Source of the DNA: Mixta sp. Marseille-Q2659
GTDB taxonomy: Bacteria > Pseudomonadota > Gammaproteobacteria > Enterobacterales > Enterobacteriaceae
Assembly (NCBI RefSeq): GCF_940807255.1
Contig: NZ_CALNWY010000012.1
Location: forward strand, 61,522-125,521
DNA: 64,000 nucleotides
Reading direction: 5' to 3'
Made by a program: the position numbers and the translations under genes. The notes beneath the pieces are model-generated. The model saw only the letters and a program-made list of their open reading frames with translations, was not told the origin of the DNA and did no database searches. Each line of letters begins with the position of its first letter. Positions within the stretch are counted from its first letter, which is position 1. This document shows, in pieces, positions 26,439 to 36,299 of the stretch.

Positions 26439-27857
26439 AAGATCGTTACCACTTTAGGCCCGGCTACCGATCGCGATAATAATCTGGAAAAGATCATTGC
26501 CGCCGGGGCTAACGTTGTACGACTGAACTTCTCCCACGGCACGCCAGAAGATCACCAGCTGCGTGCGGATAAAGTACGTGAAATTGCCGCGAAGCTGGGG
26601 CGGCACGTCGCAATCCTTGGCGATCTGCAAGGGCCAAAAATTCGTGTATCTACCTTTAAAGAAGGGAAAATTTTCCTCAGCGTGGGCGATCGTTTCCTGC
26701 TTGACGCCAGTCTGGGCAAAGGTGAAGGCGATAAGGAAAAAGTCGGCATCGACTATAAAGGCCTGCCGGAAGATGTGGTGCCGGGTGATGTGCTGTTGCT
26801 GGATGACGGACGCGTACAGCTGAAGGTGCTGGAAGTGCGCGACAGCCAGGTCTTTACCGAAGTGACCGTTGGTGGCCCGCTCTCCAATAATAAAGGTATT
26901 AACAAGCTGGGCGGCGGCCTGTCCGCCGAAGCGCTGACCGAAAAAGATAAAGCGGACATTATTACCGCCGCCAAAATCGGCGTTGATTATCTGGCGGTCT
27001 CCTTTCCGCGCTGCGGCGAAGATCTTAATACTGCGCGCCGTCTGGCGCAGGAAGCGGGTAGCAATGCGAAAATCGTCGCCAAGGTTGAGCGCGCTGAAGC
27101 AGTCTCCAGCCAGGATGCGATGGACGATATTATTCTGGCTTCTGACGTCGTTATGGTTGCCCGCGGCGACTTAGGCGTGGAAATCGGCGATCCAGAACTG
27201 GTCGGCATTCAGAAAGCGCTTATCCGTCGCGCCCGCCAGCTGAACCGTGCGGTCATTACCGCTACGCAGATGATGGAATCAATGATCACCAACCCAATGC
27301 CGACGCGCGCGGAAGTGATGGACGTGGCTAACGCCGTGCTGGACGGCACCGATGCGGTCATGCTTTCCGCCGAAACCGCCGCCGGTCAGTATCCTGCTGA
27401 AACCGTCAGCGCGATGGCGAAAGTTTGCCTTGGTGCCGAAAAAGTGCCCAGCATCAACGTATCGAAACATCGCCTGGAAGTGCAGTTTGATAATGTTGAA
27501 GAAGCGATCGCCATGTCGGCGATGTATGCAGCCAATCATCTGCAGGGCGTGACGGCGATTATCACTATGACGGAATCGGGCCGCACCGCACTGATGACTT
27601 CGCGCATCACCTCAGGGCTGCCGATTTTTGCTATGTCCCGCCACGAAGGAACGCTTAATCTGACCGCGCTCTATCGCGGCGTTACGCCGGTTTACTTCGA
27701 CAGTAATAACGACGGCGTCGCAGCGGCGCATGATGCGATCAATCTGCTGCGTGACAAAGGCTTTCTGGTCTCCGGCGATCTGGTCATCGTGACGCAGGGT
27801 GATGTGATGGGCACCACCGGCACCACCAATACCAGCCGCGTACTGCGCGTCGAATAA
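26415..27857 (+). CDS. pykA: Pyruvate kinase II
   Basis: A 480-aa pyruvate kinase converting phosphoenolpyruvate + ADP to pyruvate + ATP. It begins [18 protein letters not shown]; the active-site region is [13 protein letters not shown] and the signature ATQMMESMI. The C-terminal allosteric domain is complete. The first 24 bases of the gene lie in the att repeat, so the protein is intact despite the insertion, but everything upstream of the RBS is now element DNA. HexR control of pykA, known in relatives, has probably been lost or changed. Confidence 0.97.
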   Translation: MTRRLRRTKIVTTLGPATDRDNNLEKIIAAGANVVRLNFSHGTPEDHQLRADKVREIAAKLGRHVAILGDLQGPKIRVSTFKEGKIFLSVGDRFLLDASLGKGEGDKEKVGIDYKGLPEDVVPGDVLLLDDGRVQLKVLEVRDSQVFTEVTVGGPLSNNKGINKLGGGLSAEALTEKDKADIITAAKIGVDYLAVSFPRCGEDLNTARRLAQEAGSNAKIVAKVERAEAVSSQDAMDDIILASDVVMVARGDLGVEIGDPELVGIQKALIRRARQLNRAVITATQMMESMITNPMPTRAEVMDVANAVLDGTDAVMLSAETAAGQYPAETVSAMAKVCLGAEKVPSINVSKHRLEVQFDNVEEAIAMSAMYAANHLQGVTAIITMTESGRTALMTSRITSGLPIFAMSRHEGTLNLTALYRGVTPVYFDSNNDGVAAAHDAINLLRDKGFLVSGDLVIVTQGDVMGTTGTTNTSRVLRVE

Positions 27858-27862
27858 TAGCT

Positions 27863-27897
27863 CAGGCTACCGTAGCGCCGCTACGGTAGCCTGCTTC
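27863..27897 (+). terminator. pykA terminator-like hairpin
   Basis: Perfect 14-bp stem CAGGCTACCGTAGC / GCTACGGTAGCCTG with a GCC loop, followed by CTTCTCTT. The T-run is imperfect. Confidence 0.7.
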
Positions 27898-28357
27898 TCT
27901 TATACACCCCGCTTCCCTTTTTGCTCCCTTCCCTTTTACCTTTACCTCAGTCGATCGCGCTTTACTCTGCGCTGGTCTTTTTCTGTCTTCTTACGCCTCG
28001 CTTGCCAGGGTCGAAACAGCTAAGCCGTAGCCTGTTTTTCCCGCTTTTCATCCTGTTAACTTTCCATAAAATGTGATCAATGTCACACTTTAAACATTAA
28101 TGAATCTTATGCCAATTTTGTCATCAAAATCTTATTGAATGATAATGATTACTATTTATAATCACATTTTCGTTCTCAATCGTAGCATTCACATAACATA
28201 ATGGCATTATAACCGCATAAAATGGGAGGCTTTCCTGCTATCTGAGGTTATCAGCCTGCGTTTCATTTTTGGCGGCTAACTAAGCCGTCGTGTTACACAT
28301 TAAATAATTTTAACTGATGCCGTCAGGTATCGGACGTACAGGGCCGCCATTTTTTTA
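27898..28357. other. Intergenic region before dfoJ
   Basis: 460 bp, no gene. AT-rich from 28060; contains the Fur-box-like site and should hold the siderophore operon promoter. Confidence 0.7.
28141..28159. promoter_or_regulatory. Candidate Fur box of the dfo operon
   Basis: GATAATGATTACTATTTAT begins with the perfect Fur half GATAATGAT and has several further matches to the 19-bp consensus GATAATGATAATCATTATC. It lies about 220 bp upstream of dfoJ. Confidence 0.7.
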
Positions 28358-29956
28358 ATGTCGGTACGGGTTTCTTACGCTCAAAAAAAGGGTCAGGAAA
28401 TGGCTTTAGTTTCCGCAACAACGCAAAACACCGCTTCAGCCGATCGCAACTATTCATCTGCCAGCGGTAGCGAATTTTTCTTTAACGACGCTCAGCTGGA
28501 GCAATATGCGCAACAAACCCTGAGCGCGCTGGCGCTAATTCGCCAGCAGCTGCAACAAACGGAGAAGCCGTTCAGCGGAATTCTGCCGCATGAACTGGCT
28601 CCGGCGCTGCGCGCCATTGATTTAGAGCAGCCGCTGGGCGATTCCCAGGCGGCGCTGGAGGAGCTGGCGGAGGTTTATCTGCGCGATGCCGTCTGGTTCC
28701 ATCATCCCAAATATGTGGCACACCTGAATTGCCCTATCGTTCTGCCCTCGCTGCTGGCGGAGCAGATTATGGCGGCGGTCAACAGCTCGGTGGATACCTG
28801 GGATCAGAGCGCAGGCGGCACCCTGATCGAACAGAAGGTGATCGACTGGACGCTGCAGCGTATCGGCCTGCCTGCCGGTTCGGACGGTATTTTTACCAGC
28901 GGCGGCACCCAGTCCAACCTGATGGCGATGCTGCTGGCGCGGGACAGCTGGTGCGCACGTCGCCATTCAGGCCATTTGATTAAACAGCGCGGCCTGCCCG
29001 CAGAGGCGGGCAAGTGGCGCATCTTCACTTCGAAAATGAGCCATTTCAGTATTCAAAAATCGACCGCTATTTTGGGACTTGGCTATGATGCGGTGATCGC
29101 CATCGATCATGATGAGCATTACCGGATGGACGCCGCCAAACTGGAACAGGCGATCCAGCAATGCCATCAGGACGGCCTGATCCCGATTGCCGTCGTCGCC
29201 ACCGCGGGCACTACCGACTTCGGCAGTATCGATCCGCTGCACGCCATCGGCGATATCTGCCGTCACTATCAGCTGTGGATGCACGTGGATGCCGCCTACG
29301 GTTGCGGCCTGCTGGTTTCGCCGCAGCATCGTCAGCGCTTACAGGGCATTGAGCGGGCCGATTCCGTGACCGTGGATTACCACAAATCCTTCTTCCAGAG
29401 CGTCAGCTGCGGCGCGTTTTTCGTGCGTGAGAGCCAGCATCTCAGCCACGTAACCGTCCATGCCGATTACCTCAATCCGCTCAGCGCCCAGCAGGAAGGC
29501 ACACCGAATCTGGTAAATAAAAGTATCCAGACCACGCGCCGTTTTGACGCACTGAAAATGTGGCTGACGCTGCGCATTATGGGCGCCGAACAGCTGGGTG
29601 CCGCCTTCGACAGCGTGCTGACGCTTGCGCAGCAGACGCACCGCCTGTTAAAGGCGCATCCGGCCATTGAGGTGCTGCACGCGCCTGAACTCACCACCCA
29701 GGTTTTCCGCTTTATTCCGCGTCCGGGCCTGAGCGATGAAACGGTAGATGACGTGAACGCCCAGATCCGTAAAGCGCTGTTCCGCTCCGGTAACGCGGTG
29801 GTAGCAGGGACAAAAGTCAATGGACGCCAGTACCTGAAATTTACGCTGCTCAATCCCACTACCACCGTCGCCGATATGGAAGACGTGATCGCCCTCATCA
29901 CCCATTACGGGCGCGAGCTGTCCCGTAATCAACCGTTAACCGCCGCAAATCAGTAA
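28358..29956 (+). CDS. dfoJ: DfoJ, PLP-dependent lysine decarboxylase for desferrioxamine
   Basis: About 532 aa, group II PLP decarboxylase. The PLP lysine is in TVDYHKSFFQ; cofactor contacts are in ATAGTTDFGSID and HVDAAYGCG. In dfo pathways it turns lysine into cadaverine, the backbone unit of desferrioxamines. ATG 28358 is the longest start; ATG 28400, with AGGA close upstream, would give 518 aa and also fits the family. First gene of dfoJAC, 7 bp before dfoA. Confidence 0.92.
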   Translation: MSVRVSYAQKKGQEMALVSATTQNTASADRNYSSASGSEFFFNDAQLEQYAQQTLSALALIRQQLQQTEKPFSGILPHELAPALRAIDLEQPLGDSQAALEELAEVYLRDAVWFHHPKYVAHLNCPIVLPSLLAEQIMAAVNSSVDTWDQSAGGTLIEQKVIDWTLQRIGLPAGSDGIFTSGGTQSNLMAMLLARDSWCARRHSGHLIKQRGLPAEAGKWRIFTSKMSHFSIQKSTAILGLGYDAVIAIDHDEHYRMDAAKLEQAIQQCHQDGLIPIAVVATAGTTDFGSIDPLHAIGDICRHYQLWMHVDAAYGCGLLVSPQHRQRLQGIERADSVTVDYHKSFFQSVSCGAFFVRESQHLSHVTVHADYLNPLSAQQEGTPNLVNKSIQTTRRFDALKMWLTLRIMGAEQLGAAFDSVLTLAQQTHRLLKAHPAIEVLHAPELTTQVFRFIPRPGLSDETVDDVNAQIRKALFRSGNAVVAGTKVNGRQYLKFTLLNPTTTVADMEDVIALITHYGRELSRNQPLTAANQ

Positions 29957-29963
29957 GGACATA

Positions 29964-31259
29964 ATGATGAACGACACCATTTATGACTTTATCGGCATCG
30001 GTATCGGGCCGTTCAATCTGAGTCTGGCCTGCCTGACCTCACCGCTGGAGGAGGTCAACGGCCTGTTTCTCGATCAGAATCCTGGCTTTGACTGGCACAC
30101 CGGCATGATGCTGGAAAGTGCGCATCTGCAAACGCCCTTTATGGCCGATCTGGTGACGCTGGCCGATCCCACCAGCCCGTTTAGCCTGCTCAATTACATG
30201 AAGCAGAAAAGCAAGCTTTACAGCTTTTATATCCGCGAAAGCTTCTTTCTGATGCGCAAAGAGTACAACCAGTATTGCCAGTGGGCCTGTTCGCAGCTGA
30301 ACAATCTGCGCTGGAATACGCGCGTCGACTATGTCAGCTACGATGAAGGGCGCGACTGCTATCAGCTGCAGACCGTCGATACCCGCAGCGGCGAACGGCA
30401 CAGCTGGCTTACACGCAAGCTGGTGTTGGGCACCGGGCCGGTCGCCTGGCTACCGGAATGCAGTCGTCCGCTGCGCGATCGCGTGGTGCATTCCAGCGAT
30501 TATCTGGTGAATAAAAAACAGTTGCAGGCGCAACGCTCCGTTACCGTGCTGGGCAGCGGCCAGAGCGCGGCGGAGATCTTCTACGACCTGCTGAGTGAGA
30601 TTGACAGTCACGATTACCAGCTCAACTGGATTACGCGCGCGCCGCGTTTTTACCCGCTGGAATATACCAAGCTGACGCTGGAGATGACCTCACCGGAATG
30701 GATCGACTATTTCCATGCGTTGCCGCCGGGCAAGCGTGACCAGCTGAACGCCGGACATAAAAACCTGTTTAAGGGCATTAACAGCAGCCTGATTAACGAC
30801 ATTTACGACCTGATGTATATCAAGCAGCTGGATGGCGATCTGAAGGTACGCCTGTTTACCAACTCGGCCCTGACCGGCCTGCGCCGCCTGCCGACCAACG
30901 AGCTGGAGCTGTCGCTGCATCAGCGCGAGCAGGATGAACTTTTTCCCCGCCGCACCGAAGGTCTGGTGATGGCCACCGGCTATCACTATCAGCCGCCGCA
31001 GTTTATCGAAGGCATTACGCACCGCCTGCGCTGGGATGAGCAAGGACGCTACGACGTACAGCGCAACTACAGCATCGATCGGCAGAACTCGGTGTTTGTG
31101 CAAAATGCGGAGCTGCACACGCACGGTTTTGTTACGCCCGATCTTGGCATGGCCTGCTATCGCAACTCGGTGTTGATCCGTGAAATCGCCGGACGGGAGA
31201 TCTATACGGTAGAGCAGCGCATCGCCTTCCAGACTTTCCCGGCGGAATCGGAGCAATAA
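29964..31259 (+). CDS. dfoA: DfoA, cadaverine/lysine N6-monooxygenase
   Basis: A 431-aa flavin N-hydroxylating monooxygenase of the IucD/PvdA/AlcA type. The FAD site is FIGIGIGPFNLSLA near residue 10, the NADPH site VLGSGQSAAEIFYDLL near 200, and the C-terminal ATGYHYQPP motif is typical. It hydroxylates cadaverine on nitrogen with O2 and NADPH. RBS TAAGGA sits before the ATG pair at 29964. One base separates it from dfoC. Confidence 0.94.
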   Translation: MMNDTIYDFIGIGIGPFNLSLACLTSPLEEVNGLFLDQNPGFDWHTGMMLESAHLQTPFMADLVTLADPTSPFSLLNYMKQKSKLYSFYIRESFFLMRKEYNQYCQWACSQLNNLRWNTRVDYVSYDEGRDCYQLQTVDTRSGERHSWLTRKLVLGTGPVAWLPECSRPLRDRVVHSSDYLVNKKQLQAQRSVTVLGSGQSAAEIFYDLLSEIDSHDYQLNWITRAPRFYPLEYTKLTLEMTSPEWIDYFHALPPGKRDQLNAGHKNLFKGINSSLINDIYDLMYIKQLDGDLKVRLFTNSALTGLRRLPTNELELSLHQREQDELFPRRTEGLVMATGYHYQPPQFIEGITHRLRWDEQGRYDVQRNYSIDRQNSVFVQNAELHTHGFVTPDLGMACYRNSVLIREIAGREIYTVEQRIAFQTFPAESEQ

Positions 31260-31260
31260 G

Positions 31261-33618
31261 ATGAGTTTTCTATACCAGTGCCGCCGCGAAGCGGGCGAAT
31301 TTAGCCTGCGTCCCATGACGGCGGAAGACGCCCCGCTCATTCATCGCTGGGTTACCCAGGACTACGCGCGCTTCTGGGGGATGCAACAGGATACGCTGGC
31401 GCAGGTCGCCCAATTTTATCAGCAGCTGACCGCCAGCGATCCCAACGCGGCGATTATCGGCCTTTGCAACGACGAGCCGGTATTTCTGATGGAGTTTTAT
31501 CGCGCAGAGCAGGATGAGGTGGGCAAACATTATCCGGCGCGCCCCGATGATTACGGCATGCACATTCTGATCGCGCCAGCCGACAAGCCGCTGCCGCAGT
31601 TTAGCTGGCAGGTTTTCAGCACCGTGATGGATTACATGTTCAGCCTGCCACAGGTAAAACGCGTGGTGGTCGAGCCGGACGTGCGCAATGAAAAAATTCA
31701 TCGCCTGAATAAACGTGCCGGTTTCCGCTATCAGCACACCATCGATATGGGACACAAAACCGCCTGGCTCGCCTTTTGCCAGCGTGAAGATTATCAGCAA
31801 GCAAAATTGCAGGAACAATTAACCATGACAACAGCTTCTCCCCTTTCCAACGGCCAACATCTCACCGGCGACAACTGGGCGTTGGCTAACCGCCTGCTGG
31901 TGCGCAAAGCAATTGCTGAATTCGCCCATGAAAAACTGATCGCCCCGGAAGCGGTAGGCCCTCACGATTATCAGCTGGCGGTGCCGGGTGGCGAAGCGGT
32001 TTACCAGTTCCGCGCCCGCCGTCTGGCGCTCGATCACTGGCAGATCGAGGCGGATTCGCTAAGCAAAAGCGAAAACGGCGAACCGCGCGCGCTGGATGCG
32101 CTGCAGTTTATCATCGAGTTTAAGCAGCAGATCGGCATTCCCGCCGCGATGCTGGCGATTTATATGGAAGAGATTACCAGCACGCTCTGCAGCAGCGTCT
32201 ATAAGCTGCAAAAGGGCAACCCGGACAGCGCGGCGCTGGTGAAAGCGGATTTCCAGACGGTGGAAGCCTCCATGACCGAAGGTCATCCCTGCTTTGTAGC
32301 AAACAATGGCCGTATCGGCTTTGATGCCCGTGATTATCTGGCCTACGCACCGGAAGCGGCAACGCCGATTCGTCTGGTATGGGTAGCGGTGCATACGCGC
32401 AACGCGCACTTTTCCAGCCTGGATTCGCTCAGCTATCAGCAGCTGATGCAGGAGGAGCTGGGCGAGGCGACGCTGGCGCGCTTTAACCAGCAGCTGGCGG
32501 CGCTGGGCGTTAATCCGCAGGACTATCTGTTTATGCCGGTTCATCCCTGGCAGTGGCAAAATAAGCTGCTGACGGTGTTCGCCCCGGACATCGCCGCCCG
32601 CGATATCGTCTGGCTGAGCGAAGGTGAAGATAGCTATCAGGCGCAGCAGTCCATCCGTACCTTCTTTAACCGTAGCCAGCCGAGCAAACGCTATGTGAAA
32701 ACCGCGCTTTCCGTCCTGAATATGGGCTTTATGCGCGGCCTTTCGCCTTACTATATGGCCACCACGCCAGCAGTTAATCAGTGGCTGGAAAGCGTGGTTA
32801 ACCAGGATCCGTGGCTGCAACAATGCGATTTCCGCCTGCTGCGCGAAGTGGCGGCGATTGGCTACCACAACCGCTACTATGAGCGCGCCATTGAAGGCGA
32901 TTCCGCCTGGAAAAAGATGTTCGCCGCGCTGTGGCGTGATAATCCGGTGGCGCGCCTGGAACCAAATCAGCGTCTGATGACCATGGCGTCGCTGCTACAT
33001 ATCGACCAGCATCAAAAGGCGCTGTTGCCTGCGCTGATCGCCGACTCTGGCCTGGCGGCGGAAGCCTGGATTTCACGCTATCTGTCCTGCTACCTGAGCC
33101 CGCTGCTGCACTGCTTCTATCAGCACGATATCGTGTTTATGCCGCACGGCGAAAACCTGATCCTGCTGCTGGAAAACAACGTGCCGGTTAGCGCGTATAT
33201 GAAAGATATCGGCGAGGAAATCGCGGTGCTGAACCCGGATGCGGTGCTGCCGGAGAAGGCGCAGCGGCTGGCGGTGGACGTGCCGGAAAACCTGAAGGTG
33301 CTGTCGATCTTTACCGATGTCTTCGACTGCATCTTCCGTTTCGTGTCCGCCATTCTGGACGACAGCGGGACACTGCCGGAAGCGCGTTTCTGGCAGTGCG
33401 TGGCGCAGTGCGTACATGAATATCAGCAGGCGCATCCGCAGCTGGCGCCTAAGTTCGCCCGCTACAACCTGTTTGCCCCCAGCTTCCCGCTTTCCTGTCT
33501 GAACCGGCTGCAGTTGGCGAATAATCAGCAGATGATTAATTTGTCCGATCCGGCGGAAAACCTGAAGTTTGCGGGCGAGCTGATTAACCCGATTGCCGCT
33601 TTCGCGCATCAAGAATAA
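31261..33618 (+). CDS. dfoC: DfoC, fused acyltransferase and NIS siderophore synthetase
   Basis: A 785-aa fusion. Residues ~10-180 form a GNAT-type acyl-CoA transferase (RPMTAEDAPLIHRWV ... VEPDVRNEKIHRLNKRAGF), which acylates N-hydroxycadaverine. Residues ~195-780 are an IucA/IucC NRPS-independent synthetase (HPCFVANNGRIGFDARDY, HPWQWQNK, MPHGENLILLLENN), which condenses and cyclises the units to desferrioxamine. Elsewhere the two parts can be separate genes; the fusion is the form described in Erwinia and Pantoea. An ATG at 31826 marks the old start of the synthetase part. Confidence 0.95.
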   Translation: MSFLYQCRREAGEFSLRPMTAEDAPLIHRWVTQDYARFWGMQQDTLAQVAQFYQQLTASDPNAAIIGLCNDEPVFLMEFYRAEQDEVGKHYPARPDDYGMHILIAPADKPLPQFSWQVFSTVMDYMFSLPQVKRVVVEPDVRNEKIHRLNKRAGFRYQHTIDMGHKTAWLAFCQREDYQQAKLQEQLTMTTASPLSNGQHLTGDNWALANRLLVRKAIAEFAHEKLIAPEAVGPHDYQLAVPGGEAVYQFRARRLALDHWQIEADSLSKSENGEPRALDALQFIIEFKQQIGIPAAMLAIYMEEITSTLCSSVYKLQKGNPDSAALVKADFQTVEASMTEGHPCFVANNGRIGFDARDYLAYAPEAATPIRLVWVAVHTRNAHFSSLDSLSYQQLMQEELGEATLARFNQQLAALGVNPQDYLFMPVHPWQWQNKLLTVFAPDIAARDIVWLSEGEDSYQAQQSIRTFFNRSQPSKRYVKTALSVLNMGFMRGLSPYYMATTPAVNQWLESVVNQDPWLQQCDFRLLREVAAIGYHNRYYERAIEGDSAWKKMFAALWRDNPVARLEPNQRLMTMASLLHIDQHQKALLPALIADSGLAAEAWISRYLSCYLSPLLHCFYQHDIVFMPHGENLILLLENNVPVSAYMKDIGEEIAVLNPDAVLPEKAQRLAVDVPENLKVLSIFTDVFDCIFRFVSAILDDSGTLPEARFWQCVAQCVHEYQQAHPQLAPKFARYNLFAPSFPLSCLNRLQLANNQQMINLSDPAENLKFAGELINPIAAFAHQE

Positions 33619-33652
33619 TTCACATGTAGTACTATTTTGATCGCTATACTGA

Positions 33653-33679
33653 CGCGGCCGCATTTGCGGTCGCGTTTTT
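33653..33679 (+). terminator. Terminator between dfoC and dfoS
   Basis: Stem CGCGGCCGC / GCGGTCGCG (one G-U pair) with loop ATTT and a TTTTT tail; 34 bp after the dfoC stop. Confidence 0.8.
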
Positions 33680-33700
33680 ACATTTCTGGAGCATACCTGC

Positions 33701-34933
33701 ATGGCCGCATATACCCCGGTTTCCCGCCTGACCTTAAGGCATTTACTGTTTCCCCTTTCGCTGGTGCTGTTTGAGTTCGCCACCTATATTGCGCACGACA
33801 TGATCCAGCCCGGCATGCTGCTGGTCACCAGCGAGTTTAACGTCGGGGCCGAATGGGTTTCGACCTCATTGACCGCCTATCTGATCGGCGGCATTGTGCT
33901 GCAATGGCTGCTGGGGCCGCTGTCCGATAAATATGGCCGACGCCCGGTGATGCTGTCGGGCGTGCTGTTTTTCATTATCTGCTGTGTATTAACGCACTGG
34001 ATTTCATCTATTGAACAGTTTGTCGCGCTGCGCTTTTTTCAGGGCGTCAGCCTCTGTTTTATTGGTGCGGTAGGCTACGCTGCCATTCAGGAAGCTTTTG
34101 ATGAAGCGCGCAGCGTGCGCATTATGGCGCTAATGGCTAACGTCGCCCTGCTGGCACCGCTGGCTGGCCCACTGGCAGGCGCCGCCTTTCTGACCGTTGG
34201 CGAATGGCGCACCATGTTCTGGCTGTTTGCCATCCTCGCCGCGCTGGCGCTGGCCGGTCTGTGGCGCGCGATGCCGGAAACCGCCGGAGATCGCAATGTT
34301 TCCGTCAGCCTGAGCAATCTGGGACGCAGCTATCTGGCGCTGGCGCGCGACCGCCAGGTTATGCGCGGTTCGCTGGCGATCGGGCTGGTATTTATTCCTA
34401 TCCTGGCCTGGGTGGCGCTGTCGCCAGTGATCCTGATTCAGGATGAAGGTTTATCACGCATGGATTACGCCCTGCTACAGCTGCCGGTTTTCCTGGCGAT
34501 GATTGCCGGTAATTTGACGTTGGGCAAGCTGGCTAACCGCGTGCCGATTGAAGGCCCGCTGCGCTTTGGCGCCTGGCCGATTCTCGCCGGTCTGGGGCTG
34601 GCGGCCTTAACCAGTCTGCTCGATCATCATAGCTATTTATGGCTAACTGCCGGACTGAGTCTTTACGCCTACGGCGCCGGTATGGTCAACGCCGGGCTTT
34701 ACCGGCTTACGCTCTTTTCCAGCACGGCGGGGAAAGGCAGCGTTGCCGCGATGCTCGGCATGGTCAGCATTATCGCTTTTGCTCTGGGCATCGAACTGAC
34801 CAAGTATGGCTATTTTCACGGCGGCAGCGCCTGGTTCAGCCTGATTAATCTGGCGAGCGGCCTGCTGTGGCTGGTGCTGGTGACTGCTTTTCTGCGCGAG
34901 CGCCAGCGACGCAGCACGGTCGCCTCAATGTGA
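33701..34933 (+). CDS. dfoS: DfoS, MFS siderophore exporter
   Basis: A 410-aa major facilitator with about 12 hydrophobic segments and the MFS motif A GPLSDKYGRRPVM after helix 2. It is the permease of the dfoJACS cluster and most likely exports desferrioxamine. RBS CTGGAG 9 bp upstream. A terminator-like hairpin separates it from dfoC, so it may be partly uncoupled from dfoJAC. Confidence 0.9.
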   Translation: MAAYTPVSRLTLRHLLFPLSLVLFEFATYIAHDMIQPGMLLVTSEFNVGAEWVSTSLTAYLIGGIVLQWLLGPLSDKYGRRPVMLSGVLFFIICCVLTHWISSIEQFVALRFFQGVSLCFIGAVGYAAIQEAFDEARSVRIMALMANVALLAPLAGPLAGAAFLTVGEWRTMFWLFAILAALALAGLWRAMPETAGDRNVSVSLSNLGRSYLALARDRQVMRGSLAIGLVFIPILAWVALSPVILIQDEGLSRMDYALLQLPVFLAMIAGNLTLGKLANRVPIEGPLRFGAWPILAGLGLAALTSLLDHHSYLWLTAGLSLYAYGAGMVNAGLYRLTLFSSTAGKGSVAAMLGMVSIIAFALGIELTKYGYFHGGSAWFSLINLASGLLWLVLVTAFLRERQRRSTVASM

Positions 34934-34986
34934 AAAAGCCGTAGCGCCTGCTGCGGCATAGTCTGCAGCAGGCGACAGCTGAAGCG

Positions 34987-35089
34987 AGAAAGGTCCTGGT
35001 AAGGAGTAAAGCGTCCCGCGCCAGAGGTGGCGCGGGACGAGCCTGTCATGGACCTTTGCGTCTTTACGGAAGGCCCGGGGCCTTTCGCG
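34987..35089 (+). repeat. Intergenic palindromic repeat, degenerate copy 1
   Basis: About 100 bp, bounded by GAAAGGTCC and GGGCCTTTC. It shares long blocks (AAGGAGTAAAGCGTC, CGAGCCTG, CCTTTGCGTCTTTACGGAAG) with the reverse complement of 40241-40348. It lies between dfoS and lpxM. Confidence 0.85.
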
Positions 35090-35099
35090 CAGATATCTC

Positions 35100-35124
35100 A
35101 GCCGTAGCAAAACTACGGCTTTTT
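35100..35124 (+). terminator. Terminator downstream of dfoS
   Basis: AGCCGTAG / CTACGGCT stem with loop CAAAA, then TTTT. It lies past the palindromic repeat. Confidence 0.75.
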
Positions 35125-35141
35125 AATATCAATTCCGATCG

Positions 35142-36116
35142 CTATTTGCGGGGAAACAGCTCTTTACGCTTGTAGGGTTCGATCTCTCCTTCTCGCCGCG
35201 TCTTCAGCAGCTTCAGGATCCAGGTATACTGTTCCGGGTGCGGGCGGACAAAAATCTCCACCTCTTCATTCATACGGCGCGCTAGCGTGCGATCGTCGGC
35301 ATCCAGCAAATCATCCATCGGCGGACGAATATAAATATCCAGCTGGTGCGTCTGCGCATTGTAGACCGGAAACAACGGTACCACGCGCGCGCGGCACACC
35401 TTCATTAGTCGCCCCACCGCTGGCAGCGTAGCTTTATAGGTCGCGAAGAAATCAACAAACTCGCTATGCTCCGCGCCGTGATCCTGATCGGGAAGATAGT
35501 ACCCCCAATAACCCTGACGCACCGAGCTGATAAAAGGCTTGATGCCATCGTTGCGCGCATGCATACGACCACCGAAGCGGCGGCGCACATGGTTCCAGAT
35601 ATAATCGATCAGCTGATTGCTTTGATTATGGAACATCGCCGCCATCATCTGCCCTTCCGAAGCCAGCAGCATCGCGGGAATATCCACCGCCCAGCCGTGC
35701 GGCACCAGAAAAATGACATTCTGCTTTTCCGCCTGCATAGCATCGATAATTTCCCGGCCATGCCAGCGTACGCGCTGACGCACATGCTCCGGCTTGCGCA
35801 GCGCCAGCTCGGCCATCATCACCATCGACTGCGGCGCGGTAGCGAACATTTCATCAATGATGGTTTCGCGCTCCGCCTCCGACAGTTCCGGCAGGCAATA
35901 AAACAGATTGATTTGCGCACGACGCCGCGCGCTTTTGGCAAAACGTCCAGCAAGACGACCCGCCGCCCCAAGAAGGGGATCGCGTATTGCCGCAGGCAAC
36001 ATCGCCATGCCAGCAAACGCGCCGATACCCAGCCAGGCACCCCAGTATTTTGGCAACAGGAAGGATTTCTGAAAGACGGGAATAAATTCTGTGGTGTTTT
36101 TCTTGCTGGTTTCCAT
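35142..36116 (-). CDS. lpxM: Lipid A myristoyltransferase LpxM (MsbB)
   Basis: A 324-aa late lipid A acyltransferase that adds myristate to Kdo2-lauroyl-lipid IVA at the inner membrane. The HX4D catalytic motif is HGWAVD near residue 140; an N-terminal hydrophobic anchor ([13 protein letters not shown]) precedes it. Length and the [13 protein letters not shown] segment fit LpxM. Monocistronic, convergent with dfoS. Confidence 0.95.
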   Translation of the reverse strand: METSKKNTTEFIPVFQKSFLLPKYWGAWLGIGAFAGMAMLPAAIRDPLLGAAGRLAGRFAKSARRRAQINLFYCLPELSEAERETIIDEMFATAPQSMVMMAELALRKPEHVRQRVRWHGREIIDAMQAEKQNVIFLVPHGWAVDIPAMLLASEGQMMAAMFHNQSNQLIDYIWNHVRRRFGGRMHARNDGIKPFISSVRQGYWGYYLPDQDHGAEHSEFVDFFATYKATLPAVGRLMKVCRARVVPLFPVYNAQTHQLDIYIRPPMDDLLDADDRTLARRMNEEVEIFVRPHPEQYTWILKLLKTRREGEIEPYKRKELFPRK

Positions 36117-36245
36117 GCACTCGCCTCAATCAATAACCGGCTAATGATAGTGCGGGCAGGTAAATTTGCAATGGTTACCGCTGACTGGGCCTAAACCGGG
36201 GATAAATAGCGGAGAAATTGTGCGATACGCGCCTGAAGAGCAGAC

Positions 36246-36284
36246 AAAAAAGCGGAGACGCCCTGCTTAAGGACGCCTCCGCTT
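36246..36284 (-). terminator. Terminator of mepM
   Basis: Long stem AAGCGGAG(G/A)CG... pairing on both sides of a TTAAGCA-type loop, followed by a T-run on the minus strand, 16 bp after the mepM stop. Confidence 0.9.
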
Positions 36285-36299
36285 CGCAAAAAACGGCGC

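Noticed and set aside
26415..27857. pykA inactivated by the element
   Set aside because: The att repeat supplies the RBS, start and first codons, so the coding sequence is complete; only the upstream region is exchanged.
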